A DNA stretch of 12,861 nt from NCBI GenBank assembly GCA_002428735.1, contig DIXO01000080.1, forward strand, positions 1 through 12,861, in the 5' to 3' direction. A program made the position numbers and the translations under genes. The DNA is from Syntrophaceae bacterium UBA6078 (GTDB lineage: Bacteria > Desulfobacterota > Syntrophia > Syntrophales > UBA2210). The notes beneath the pieces were generated by a model that was not told the DNA's origin, ran no database searches, and worked only from the letters and a program-made list of their open reading frames with translations. Shown one piece after another: positions 1 to 6,361 of the stretch (its first letter is position 1; each line of letters starts with the position of its first letter).

Positions 1-59
1 CCTACAAGAAAATCGTCAAGCATGTCCGAGGCCCAAAAGCGATGAACCACAATATATAG
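1..59 (+). CDS. 3' end of an unidentified rightward gene, possibly a transposase
   Basis: A frame entering from the left edge reads Y-K-K-I-V-K-H-V-R-G-P-K-A-M-N-H-N-I and stops at TAG (57-59). It has only 18 residues, is basic, and cannot be assigned to a family. I list it because it ends about 25 bp before the point where the oppositely oriented sirtuin loses homology, and the gap carries an inverted repeat. A transposase stop codon just inside the terminal repeat is a common arrangement in insertion sequences. It could equally be chance translation of non-coding DNA. Confidence 0.3.
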   Translation, partial: YKKIVKHVRGPKAMNHNI

Positions 60-87
60 GGGTACGCTTAGTCATATGGATACCCCA
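60..87. repeat. Short inverted repeat at the sirtuin breakpoint, possible IS end
   Basis: GGGGTA (60-65) and TACCCC (82-87) are perfect 6-bp inverted arms separated by 16 bp. The right arm coincides with the position, about 80-88, where the sirtuin frame stops resembling its family. This could be the terminal inverted repeat of an insertion element lying to the left, but the other end is outside the window and no target duplication can be seen. I do not assign an IS family. Confidence 0.3.
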
Positions 88-385
88 GTTCCATTTTTTC
101 CAACCGGGCAATGGCATAGTGGGCCCTGTTTGGCTGGACGCTGGAGAAAAGATCCTCTTCCACCAGAATCTTCCATTGCTTTCTGCGGGTTTCTCTGCTG
201 CTTATGAATTTATCTATGGCGAAATCGTCGGGGTCGAACCGGGTCCATATCCCCCCCGGTCCCCGGAAATCGGGGATGCCCGATTCGGTGCTGACCCCGG
301 CGCCGGTGAAAACCACCAGCCTCCGGGAGGCCACGATCATCTCGGCTGCCTTCGCAATCCTCACTTCTAGATCGTTGACATGCAT
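68..385 (-). pseudogene. SIR2-family NAD-dependent protein deacylase, truncated after the N-terminal Rossmann part
   Basis: The 105-residue product carries the sirtuin NAD-binding signature: GAGVSTESGIPDFRG at residues 28-42, followed by GGIWTRFDP. After LEKMELG (about residue 101) the match ends and four unrelated residues lead to TAA. Bacterial sirtuins are about 240 residues. This copy therefore lacks the QNID motif, the catalytic His, the zinc-binding cysteines and the distal NAD-binding segments, and is almost certainly inactive. The start at 385 is supported by AAGGAAGG a few bases upstream. It lies 46 nt downstream of the response-regulator gene on the same strand, so it was probably the third gene of the two-component operon. 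The probable cause of truncation is an element inserted near position 85. Family assignment is firm, the cause is inferred. Confidence 0.85.
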
Positions 386-431
386 CGTCGCCTTCCTTTT
401 GTTTTTCCAGGGTGTTCCTGATAGAAAACAA

Positions 432-1790
432 CTACTTGAGTTCGTATTTCTTTAACTTGTAGCGAAGTGTCCGCTCCGTTATTCCCAGCAGCTCAGCCGC
501 CCGGGTCTGATTGTTTCCTGTCTCTTCCAGGGCCTCCTCTATGCGCGTTCGCTCCAGGGACTCGATTTCGTCCTTGAGAGCCCCTCCCTCCTTATGTTCG
601 GTGAATCGATCGGAAGAGGTGTCTTCAAAGGGGAGGTCTCTGACCGATATGACCCGGTCCCGTGCTATGACCACCGCGCGCTCGATGATATTTTCCAGTT
701 CCCTCACATTCCCCGGATAATCGTATTTCAAGAGGGTATCCATCGCTTCGTTGCTGAGCCCCGTTATCTCCTTCTCGTTTTCCGCGGAGAATTTCTGTGT
801 GAAATATTCTATGAGCAGGGGGATATCTCCTCTCCGGTCCCTGAGAGGAGGAATGGTCATGGAGACCACATTCAGCCGGTAGAACAGGTCCTCTCTGAAG
901 GCTCCCTCCTGCACCCGCTCTTCCAGATTCCGGTTGGTCGCGCTGATGATCCTCACATCGGCCCGGATGGTCTGATTTCCTCCGAGCCGCTGGAATTCCC
1001 GCTCCTGGAGAAACCGGAGAAGCTTTACCTGCACCGGGGGGGAAAGCTCGCCGATCTCATCGAGAAAAAGGGTTCCCCCATCCGCCTCTTCGAACCGTCC
1101 GATTCTCCGCGCGGTCGCCCCCGTAAAGGCCCCTTTCTCGTGCCCAAAGAGTTCGCTCTCCAACAGGGTTTCGGGAATGGCCCCGCAATTGACCACGATC
1201 ATCGGTCTTCCCGAACGCGGGCTCGTCGCGTGGATCAGCCGCGCGACAACCTCCTTCCCCGTTCCGCTCTCCCCCTGTATCAGAACGGTGGCCCGGCTCG
1301 ACGCGACCCTCCCCGCCATGTTGACAATCGATTCCATTCCGGGGTCCTTGTAGATGATCTGTCCCGTGGACAGTTCCTTCTTCCACAGTTTCCTGCGGAG
1401 GATCTCGTTCTCTCTGATGAGGGTCTGTCGCTCAGCGATTCTGCCGATCAGGATCAGCAGTTCGTCCAGATCGATGGGCTTGGTGATATAATCGACGGCA
1501 CCAAGCTTCATGGCGTCGACCGCCGTTTCGATCGTGCCGTAGGCCGTCATCATCACGACGCTGATCTGAGGGTTGAGTTTCTTTATCTCTCTCAGGACAT
1601 CAATCCCGTTCATTCCCGGCATCTTATAGTCAAGCAGGAGCAGATCGAAATGGCCGTCGCGAACCTGTCTGATCGCCGCATCCCCATCCTCGGCGCCGAC
1701 AACCGCATGCCCTTCGGCAGCGAGGAATTCTTTGAGCATCTCCCTTTGCGTCTCGCCGTCTTCAACAACCAGGATGTTCAATCTGTCCAT
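432..1790 (-). CDS. NtrC-family sigma-54-dependent response regulator
   Basis: This 452-residue cytoplasmic transcription activator has the classical three-domain layout. The receiver domain spans about 4-118, with acidic pocket E10/D11, phospho-acceptor D54, T82 and K104. The AAA+ sigma-54 activation domain spans about 145-370, with Walker A GESGTGKE at 173-180, the sigma-54 contact loop GAFTGA at 220-225 and Walker B LFLDE at 241-245. A Fis-type helix-turn-helix lies at the C-terminus (NQTRAAELLGITERTLRYKL). I chose the ATG at 1790 because the receiver fold begins there and AAAGGTG lies upstream; the frame stays open further upstream only because it overlaps the kinase gene. The start lies inside the kinase 3' end (29-nt overlap), indicating translational coupling. 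Phosphorylation by that kinase would allow activation of sigma-54 promoters; a candidate lies at 3863-3878. The exact orthologue (ZraR, AtoC or HydG type) cannot be told from sequence alone. Confidence 0.95.
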   Translation of the reverse strand: MDRLNILVVEDGETQREMLKEFLAAEGHAVVGAEDGDAAIRQVRDGHFDLLLLDYKMPGMNGIDVLREIKKLNPQISVVMMTAYGTIETAVDAMKLGAVDYITKPIDLDELLILIGRIAERQTLIRENEILRRKLWKKELSTGQIIYKDPGMESIVNMAGRVASSRATVLIQGESGTGKEVVARLIHATSPRSGRPMIVVNCGAIPETLLESELFGHEKGAFTGATARRIGRFEEADGGTLFLDEIGELSPPVQVKLLRFLQEREFQRLGGNQTIRADVRIISATNRNLEERVQEGAFREDLFYRLNVVSMTIPPLRDRRGDIPLLIEYFTQKFSAENEKEITGLSNEAMDTLLKYDYPGNVRELENIIERAVVIARDRVISVRDLPFEDTSSDRFTEHKEGGALKDEIESLERTRIEEALEETGNNQTRAAELLGITERTLRYKLKKYELK

Positions 1791-3585
1791 CACCCAGCAC
1801 CTTTCCCCTGTCTGACAAGGGGAGCAGAACATCAAACGTTGTTCCCACCCCCACCACGCTTTCAACGTGGATCTCTCCGCCGTGCCCCCGTATGATCTCA
1901 TGCGCCAGGGCGAGCCCCAGCCCCAGCCCCTTTTCCTTCGTCGTATATTCGGGATCGAATATGTGATCGATTTCACCAACCGTCAAGCCGCACCCCGTAT
2001 CGGATATCCTGATGCTTACCATCCCGGTCCCGTTCCGCCTGGCCGAAATATCGATAAGCCCCCGCCCGGCGATCGCCTCCATCGCGTTTTTCAAAAGGTT
2101 ATAGAAGGCCTGCCGTAATTTGTCCACATCCATCGGTATGACCAGAGGATCATTCCCTTCCCATTCGGTCCTGATGGTAATACCCTTGAGATCGGCTTCC
2201 TCCCGGATGAGACTGGCCATCCGCTCCAGAACCGTGGTGATGGACTCGCTCGTGAACTCCAGCCGGCGGCTCCGTGAGAAGATGACGAACTCTTCCACAA
2301 TCCTGTTCAGTCGCTTTATCTCATCGCGGATAATACCCGTAATGTTCTGAAACCCCCTTTTTTTCTCCTCCTCTTCGGGAGAATACTCGCGGCGGATTCT
2401 CTGACTCGCCATACTGATCGCATTGAGAGGGTTTCTGATTTCATGGGCCACGCCGGCCGCAAGCTGCCCCAGGGCGGAGAGTTTTTCGGCCTGCTGGAGG
2501 CGCTTCCCCATTTCCTCCATCCTGAGCGAATATTTTCTCTGATTGAGGTAAATGGCAAACATTGACAGGATACCTATCGCCATAATAAAGATTGTGGAAA
2601 TGATCATTCTGTTCCTGTTTTCCCGGAGGATTCGGTCACTGCTCTCACGGTTCAAACCAACCCGGGCAAAACCGGCAATCTTGCCGTCGAGGCGGATCGG
2701 AACGGTAATCTCGAGAAGATCGACCCCGCCGAAGGTTGTCTTCCAGCTTGCCATTTCCAATTTCGCCTTCAGGACATCAAGGGCGACATCATCGATCTTT
2801 TCGCTCTCTTCCCGAAGCTCCCCCGCTCGCCCCAGCACCTTCCCGTGTTCATTGATAACAATCAGATACATCAATCCCTGACTGATTCCAACGTCATCGA
2901 TCGCCTTCCCTATGGCTATCTTCGCGCTCCAGTATCTGAGACCCGCATTGTCGAGAGCCATGAGGATGGTCCCGCTACCGTCCTTCCGACGGAGAGCAAT
3001 ATAACCCACCTCATTGAGTTTCCCGAACCGGTTAAAGAGGTCAACAATCAGGTCCTTTCCCTCCCCCATTTCCTGCTTCGATTCGGGAAGGATATCCGTG
3101 ATAAACTCCCTGCTTTTGAAGACAATTTTGCCGGCCTCATCGAGAACGGCGATGAGCCACAGATTTTCACGGTCCGCAAGTCTTCGCAAGGCATCCTCAT
3201 CGAGATGCTCCGCCCTCCACTCATTGTCTATATGCCGCGCCAACGCAACCAACCCCTTGACCAGGGCCTCCTGGGGAGAGAACTCGTCCTCCCTCAGGGG
3301 AACAAAGGCGTTGATGCCGTCCCCTCGATCCTCCTTGAGAGTCTGGTACAGATAGGCGAGATTCTCCTGAGCTACATTCTCCACCGTCGTCACGATATCA
3401 AGCCCTCTGTTTTCCATGAAACGCACCAGTGTCTTGTCAAGGCGTCCCAGATCCATGATCCCCATCACCAGTATGAGTGAAAGAAAGAGGATCATGACGA
3501 GGGCAACGATCAGTGGCCGCAGGAATGCGCCGCCATATCGAGGTGACACCGTCGTATGCCACGTCATATCTCTGGAAAGTTTCAT
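1762..3585 (-). CDS. Membrane sensor histidine kinase of an NtrB/ZraS-like two-component system
   Basis: This 607-residue inner-membrane kinase phosphorylates the response regulator encoded immediately downstream. A short basic N-terminus leads into membrane segment 1 (about 23-43). A large extracytoplasmic sensor region (about 45-325) contains two stretches that look like Cache/PAS-type beta sheets (around 142-160 and 238-252). Membrane segment 2 spans about 328-347. The dimerisation/phosphotransfer domain has phospho-acceptor H381 in AHEIRNPLN. The ATPase domain shows the N box (NLLKNAMEA, 497-505), G1 (DTGCG, 529-533), the F box and G2 (GLGLGL, 553-558). No clear HAMP domain separates segment 2 from the H box. 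The ATG at 3585 follows a GGAG-containing ribosome site. The signal sensed is unknown; such sensors commonly bind small organic acids or other small molecules in the periplasm. Confidence 0.93.
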   Translation of the reverse strand: MKLSRDMTWHTTVSPRYGGAFLRPLIVALVMILFLSLILVMGIMDLGRLDKTLVRFMENRGLDIVTTVENVAQENLAYLYQTLKEDRGDGINAFVPLREDEFSPQEALVKGLVALARHIDNEWRAEHLDEDALRRLADRENLWLIAVLDEAGKIVFKSREFITDILPESKQEMGEGKDLIVDLFNRFGKLNEVGYIALRRKDGSGTILMALDNAGLRYWSAKIAIGKAIDDVGISQGLMYLIVINEHGKVLGRAGELREESEKIDDVALDVLKAKLEMASWKTTFGGVDLLEITVPIRLDGKIAGFARVGLNRESSDRILRENRNRMIISTIFIMAIGILSMFAIYLNQRKYSLRMEEMGKRLQQAEKLSALGQLAAGVAHEIRNPLNAISMASQRIRREYSPEEEEKKRGFQNITGIIRDEIKRLNRIVEEFVIFSRSRRLEFTSESITTVLERMASLIREEADLKGITIRTEWEGNDPLVIPMDVDKLRQAFYNLLKNAMEAIAGRGLIDISARRNGTGMVSIRISDTGCGLTVGEIDHIFDPEYTTKEKGLGLGLALAHEIIRGHGGEIHVESVVGVGTTFDVLLPLSDRGKVLGDGQIEHPGC

Positions 3586-3692
3586 CTATCCATCTCCGAA
3601 ACGCTCTGAAACAAACTCTGCCCTGCGTGCAAGCCGGACCCACCAACCAGCCCGCTGCCGATCAAATCAGATGAACGAGCCGAATCGATATG

Positions 3693-3742
3693 TTCGAATA
3701 TATTTTGTATATCACAACTGATACACTGAGAATAGTTCGAAT
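3693..3742. repeat. Direct repeat TTCGAAT (two copies)
   Basis: TTCGAAT occurs at 3693-3699 and 3736-3742, 43 bp apart, that is about four helical turns. The core TTCGAA is itself palindromic. A further related TTCGACA lies at 3840-3846. Such spaced copies on one face of the helix upstream of a promoter are typical of regulator binding sites, but in AT-rich DNA two copies of a 7-mer could also arise by chance. Confidence 0.35.
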
Positions 3743-3754
3743 GATTGAAAGAAC

Positions 3755-3770
3755 TCGACAATTTTGTCGA
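3755..3770. promoter_or_regulatory. Perfect palindrome, candidate upstream activating site for the NtrC-type regulator
   Basis: TCGACAA-TT-TTGTCGA is a perfect 7-2-7 inverted repeat. Its centre lies about 100 bp upstream of the -24 element at 3863-3878 and about 125 bp upstream of the predicted start site. This distance and symmetry fit an enhancer for a dimeric NtrC-family activator, and such an activator is encoded by the adjacent leftward operon. It also lies about 180 bp upstream of the kinase start, so it could serve autoregulation. Binding is inferred, not shown. Confidence 0.5.
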
Positions 3771-3862
3771 ATTTTGCCACACCCACGACACAATCTAACC
3801 TGCTATTTTTACTATAGTTCTATGGTGCCGCCGCTGCGGGTTCGACATTTTTTTCCGCCCCC

Positions 3863-3878
3863 TGGCACGTTCTCCGCA
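3863..3878 (+). promoter_or_regulatory. Candidate sigma-54 (-24/-12) promoter
   Basis: TGGCACGTTCTCCGCA matches the sigma-54 consensus TGGCAC-N5-TTGCA. The -24 half is perfect (TGGCACG), the GG-to-GC spacing is correct, and the invariant GC of the -12 half is kept, although TT is replaced by CC. Transcription would start near 3889 and run rightward toward the flavoprotein gene, leaving a leader of about 285 nt. It was the only TGGCAC-type match I saw in an intergenic position. Confidence 0.5.
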
Positions 3879-4003
3879 GGCAATTTTCTTCCCCTCTCTT
3901 TGAATATCAACCAGTTATACGTTCAGGCATGGAATGTGCTGAGTATAAGGCAACGATGCTGGGAAAGCCCTCCTGTTTTTCTGGCTTCAACCCTTGTGGA
4001 AAA

Positions 4004-4040
4004 GGATTTGGGGTCTCCACCTCCTGGAGGCCCCAAATCC
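4004..4040. repeat. Long hairpin in the flavoprotein leader
   Basis: Arms 4004-4019 (GGATTTGGGGTCTCCA) and 4025-4040 (TGGAGGCCCCAAATCC) pair over 16 bp with one G-U wobble around a 5-nt loop. No T tract follows on the plus strand. On the minus strand the hairpin is followed by TTTTCC, so a weak leftward terminator is possible. It lies downstream of the sigma-54 promoter candidate and would form in that transcript. It could also be the remains of a small palindromic repeat element. Confidence 0.6.
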
Positions 4041-4113
4041 ATACATCCTCAACGTATATATCCTGTTGCCCCCTGCTACCTTCTTTTAATCCTCTCGGCG
4101 CCGTAAAATCCAA

Positions 4114-4143
4114 TTGACACGGTCCGTTCAAAACCGTTACTGT
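4114..4143 (+). promoter_or_regulatory. Possible sigma-70-type promoter of the flavoprotein gene
   Basis: TTGACA (4114-4119) is a perfect -35 hexamer. With an 18-bp spacer it is followed by TACTGT (4138-4143), which keeps the TA and final T of the -10 consensus but little else. It would give a short leader of about 20 nt containing the AAGGAG ribosome site. It is an alternative or addition to the sigma-54 candidate upstream. Confidence 0.3.
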
Positions 4144-4172
4144 TCAAGAAAAAATATCATAAGGAGCGGTTT

Positions 4173-5222
4173 ATGAAAACACGCATGACTGAGCTCTTCG
4201 GTATCAAATACCCCATCATGCTGGCCGGCATGAGCTGGGTCAGTACTCCTGAAATGGTGGCGACTGTTTCCAACGCCGGCGGGCTGGGAATCCTGGCAAC
4301 AGGGCCTCTGAACGCGAAAGAAACGCGGGAGAGCATCAGAAGGGTGCGTGAACTCACGGACAAACCCTTTGGAGCGAACGCAACCCTCCTCTTTCCGGGG
4401 GCCAAAGAAAACGCACAGGTCCTTCTCGAGGAAGAGGTCCCCGTCATCAACTTTTCCCTCGGCAAGGGCGACTGGATCGCAGATGCGGCTCACAAATATG
4501 GGGGAAAGGTGATTGCCACCGTTGTCAATGAACAGCATGGGCTCGCGGCCCAGAGGCAGGGAGCAGACGGCCTCGTCGTAACGGGGCATGAAGCGGCAGC
4601 GCACGGGGGCGAAGCGACTTCTCTGGTACTGATCCCCAGCATGGTCGATGCAGTCATCATCCCCGTCATAGCCGCGGGCGGTTTCGCGGACGGCAGGGGA
4701 CTGGCGGCGGCTCTGGCGCTCGGGGCCGAAGGCATTTCCATGGGGACACGTTTGATGGCTACACGGGAAAGCGGACTCCATGACAACTACAAGAAGCTCG
4801 CCCTCGAAAAAGGGGTGAACGATACTATCTACGGGGAATATTTCGACGGTCTGGGGTGCCGTTCATTGAAGACTCCAGCGGCCATCAAGGCATACCGGAA
4901 GGGGTTTCTGGGAATGCCCAACTTTTTCGCCGCGCTCGACAATTCACGAGACATTGCCCGGATGCTGAACCTCCCCTATTTCAAGCTCTTTATCGGCGTT
5001 CTTGCCTCCGGGGTAAAAAACTCGGTGATGATGGCCTACCTCGCAAATGCCTTCAAGGCCATAAGCCTGGCCACCGAACAGGGAGACATGACCCGGGGCG
5101 TCCTGACCGTCGGGCAGGCCACCGGGCTTCTCCATGACATCCCCGCAGTTGCCGATCTCTTTGAAAGAATGGTCAGCGAGGCACGAGAGGCTGAAAAAAA
5201 ACTTTCCGCTGCCCTTGCATAG
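4173..5222 (+). CDS. Nitronate monooxygenase / 2-nitropropane dioxygenase-like FMN enzyme
   Basis: The 349-residue protein is a TIM-barrel flavoprotein of the nitronate monooxygenase family, which also includes the enoyl-ACP reductase FabK. The N-terminus (LFGIKYPIMLAGMSWVSTPEM) and the AGGLG at 35-39 are typical. GHEAAAHGG at 138-146 contains the family's conserved His (H144). AAGG (167-170) and GAEGISMGTRL (184-194) form the FMN phosphate site. Characterised members oxidise alkyl nitronates with oxygen, but many family members in anaerobes have unknown, possibly reductive, roles, so the name marks family and not proven reaction. The start has AAGGAG six bases upstream. It is a lone gene, divergent from the two-component operon and convergent with the BKACE gene. 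A sigma-54 promoter candidate lies far upstream. FabK is less likely because such genes usually sit among fatty-acid synthesis genes. Confidence 0.88.
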   Translation: MKTRMTELFGIKYPIMLAGMSWVSTPEMVATVSNAGGLGILATGPLNAKETRESIRRVRELTDKPFGANATLLFPGAKENAQVLLEEEVPVINFSLGKGDWIADAAHKYGGKVIATVVNEQHGLAAQRQGADGLVVTGHEAAAHGGEATSLVLIPSMVDAVIIPVIAAGGFADGRGLAAALALGAEGISMGTRLMATRESGLHDNYKKLALEKGVNDTIYGEYFDGLGCRSLKTPAAIKAYRKGFLGMPNFFAALDNSRDIARMLNLPYFKLFIGVLASGVKNSVMMAYLANAFKAISLATEQGDMTRGVLTVGQATGLLHDIPAVADLFERMVSEAREAEKKLSAALA

Positions 5223-5241
5223 GTGTGCAGGATACTCGCGT

Positions 5242-5268
5242 CCCGGCGCTTTATCGCGTGGCGCCGGG
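5242..5268 (+). terminator. Hairpin after the flavoprotein gene, probable terminator
   Basis: CCCGGCGC (5242-5249) pairs perfectly with GCGCCGGG (5261-5268) around an 11-nt loop, starting 19 nt after the flavoprotein stop codon. The following CATCTCTTTC is pyrimidine-rich but is not a clean T run, so termination may be partial. The rest of the 213-bp convergent gap (5269-5435) shows no gene or strong signal. Confidence 0.5.
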
Positions 5269-5435
5269 CATCTCTTTCAGGTCTGTCGTTACGGTAATCA
5301 CGCGAGCTGTTTCTTGTATGACTCGATCGGGTCTTCCAACAAAGTCCGCAGGAAAGAGTGTGAATCGGGGAAATCCTCCTCAGTTCAATCGAAGCGGACG
5401 ACACGAACAGGGGAACCATCCCCGACGGATGTGGA

Positions 5436-6272
5436 TTACTTGGTTCGTAACTGTAATATCTTTCTCGCTTCCGCGGGTGTAACAATTTCTCTGCCGAATT
5501 CACCAATGACTTTCTTGGCTTTCTCAACAAAATCAACGTTTGATTTGGCAAGCACTCCCTTGGAGAGATAGACGTTATCTTCCATGCCGACTCTGACATG
5601 CCCGCCGGTGATGACGGTCATGTACATTATGGTCAGATGCTGGGCCCCGATTCCGAACGCGGAGAATGTCGAACCCGCCGGAAGCTGGCTCTTCAAATGC
5701 ATGAAGTTTTCTATGGTTGCCGTCATGCCGCCCGGAGCGCCCAGGCAGAGCTGGAAATGCATGGGGGTTTTGATCAGACCCTTGTTCCCGTAATACAATG
5801 AATTGTAGAGCATTCCCGTATCGAATATCTCGAGCTCGGGCTTGATATCATGTTCCAGGGTAAATCTGGCTAATCCTTCCAAAAACGGCGGCGGATTCAG
5901 AAAGACGGTCGCATGCATCCAGTTCATCGATCCCGCGTCGTAGGAACACATCTCCGGTTTCAGATATTTGAGGTGTTTAGTTCTGTCCTCGAGGGTAAGA
6001 TTCGGATCGACTGAACCCGATGTTGTCAAGTTCAGCACGATGTCGCAATCCTTCTTTTCTCTGATCAGTTCAACCGTTTCCTTGAAAGCCTCAAATTTCA
6101 TGGCAGGGCTTTCATCTTCCTCTCTCACGTGTATATGCGCTATGGCGGCTCCCGCCTTCCAGCACGCGTACACTTCTTCCGCTATTTCTTGCGGTTGTGT
6201 GGGAACATAGGGAGTATCCGATTTTTTCGGCCAGGCTCCCGTTGTAGCCACCGTAATGATGCATTTTTCCAT
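5436..6272 (-). CDS. Beta-keto acid cleavage enzyme (BKACE, DUF849 family)
   Basis: This 278-residue zinc TIM-barrel enzyme belongs to the family that condenses a beta-keto acid with acetyl-CoA and splits it into acetoacetate and a new acyl-CoA. The prototype is 3-keto-5-aminohexanoate cleavage enzyme of lysine fermentation. Zinc ligands are present at the expected places: H46 and H48 in HIHVRE and E231 in GMEDN. Arg227 and Asp232 match the catalytic Arg/Asp of the prototype. Position 14, where as I recall the prototype has a Glu facing the substrate amino group, is Trp here, arguing against a simple aminohexanoate substrate. The start at 6272 has AAGGAG eight bases upstream; a start nine codons earlier lacks this and would reach into an upstream hairpin. 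It is the last gene of the transporter-dehydrogenase cluster, 89 nt after livK. Family assignment is firm, substrate unknown. Confidence 0.93.
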   Translation of the reverse strand: MEKCIITVATTGAWPKKSDTPYVPTQPQEIAEEVYACWKAGAAIAHIHVREEDESPAMKFEAFKETVELIREKKDCDIVLNLTTSGSVDPNLTLEDRTKHLKYLKPEMCSYDAGSMNWMHATVFLNPPPFLEGLARFTLEHDIKPELEIFDTGMLYNSLYYGNKGLIKTPMHFQLCLGAPGGMTATIENFMHLKSQLPAGSTFSAFGIGAQHLTIMYMTVITGGHVRVGMEDNVYLSKGVLAKSNVDFVEKAKKVIGEFGREIVTPAEARKILQLRTK

Positions 6273-6293
6273 GGAAATTCTCCTTCGCAAATA

Positions 6294-6329
6294 AGGCATC
6301 CCGGCGAATGAAACATTCCCGGGATGCCT
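6294..6329 (-). terminator. Strong intercistronic hairpin between livK and the BKACE gene
   Basis: Outer arms AGGCATCCCGG (6294-6304) and CCGGGATGCCT (6319-6329) pair over 11 bp. The inner arms GAATG and CATTC continue the stem to 16 bp with a single bulged C (6305) and an AAA triloop. In the minus-strand transcript it is followed by TTATTTG, a poor U tract, and then by the BKACE ribosome site. I read it as an attenuating or mRNA-stabilising element and not a full terminator. Confidence 0.7.
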
Positions 6330-6361
6330 GACTGCGCTGATTTAAAGATCGTTGCTCAATC

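Larger units (their letters stand above)
3586..4172. other. Long non-coding divergent intergenic region
   Basis: These 587 bp separate the leftward kinase gene from the rightward flavoprotein gene. I find no convincing protein gene: the open frames present have no recognisable domain and poor starts. The part from 3690 to 3860 is AT-rich and contains several TTCGA-type repeats and a perfect palindrome. The part from 3860 to 4172 contains a sigma-54 promoter candidate, a long hairpin and a TTGACA-type promoter candidate close to the flavoprotein gene. No clear -35/-10 pair for the kinase operon could be picked out, although AT-rich blocks at 3691-3720 would suit one. Confidence 0.6.

Noticed and set aside
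594..1895. A 433-codon open frame on the plus strand opposite the response regulator.
   Set aside because: It is an antisense shadow of a well-supported regulator gene with all catalytic motifs; the translation has no domain and no ribosome site.
1791..1979. Longer N-terminus for the response regulator (63 extra codons).
   Set aside because: The extension is Trp/Arg-rich, unlike any receiver domain, and is a shifted-frame reading of the kinase ATPase motif region.
2845..3480. A 211-codon plus-strand frame inside the kinase gene.
   Set aside because: Shadow of the sensor region of the kinase; no start signal or domain.
3690..4106. A 138-codon plus-strand frame in the intergenic region that could be a small gene.
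   Set aside because: No ribosome site, no recognisable domain, low-complexity Pro-rich stretches, and it runs through the promoter-like and hairpin elements.
4137..4781. A 214-codon minus-strand frame opposite the flavoprotein gene.
   Set aside because: The plus-strand gene has a clear family fold, FMN motifs and ribosome site; the minus frame has none.
5406..5425. Small inverted repeat GGGGA/TCCCC after the BKACE gene as its terminator.
   Set aside because: Only a 5-bp stem with no T tract on the minus strand; too weak to annotate.
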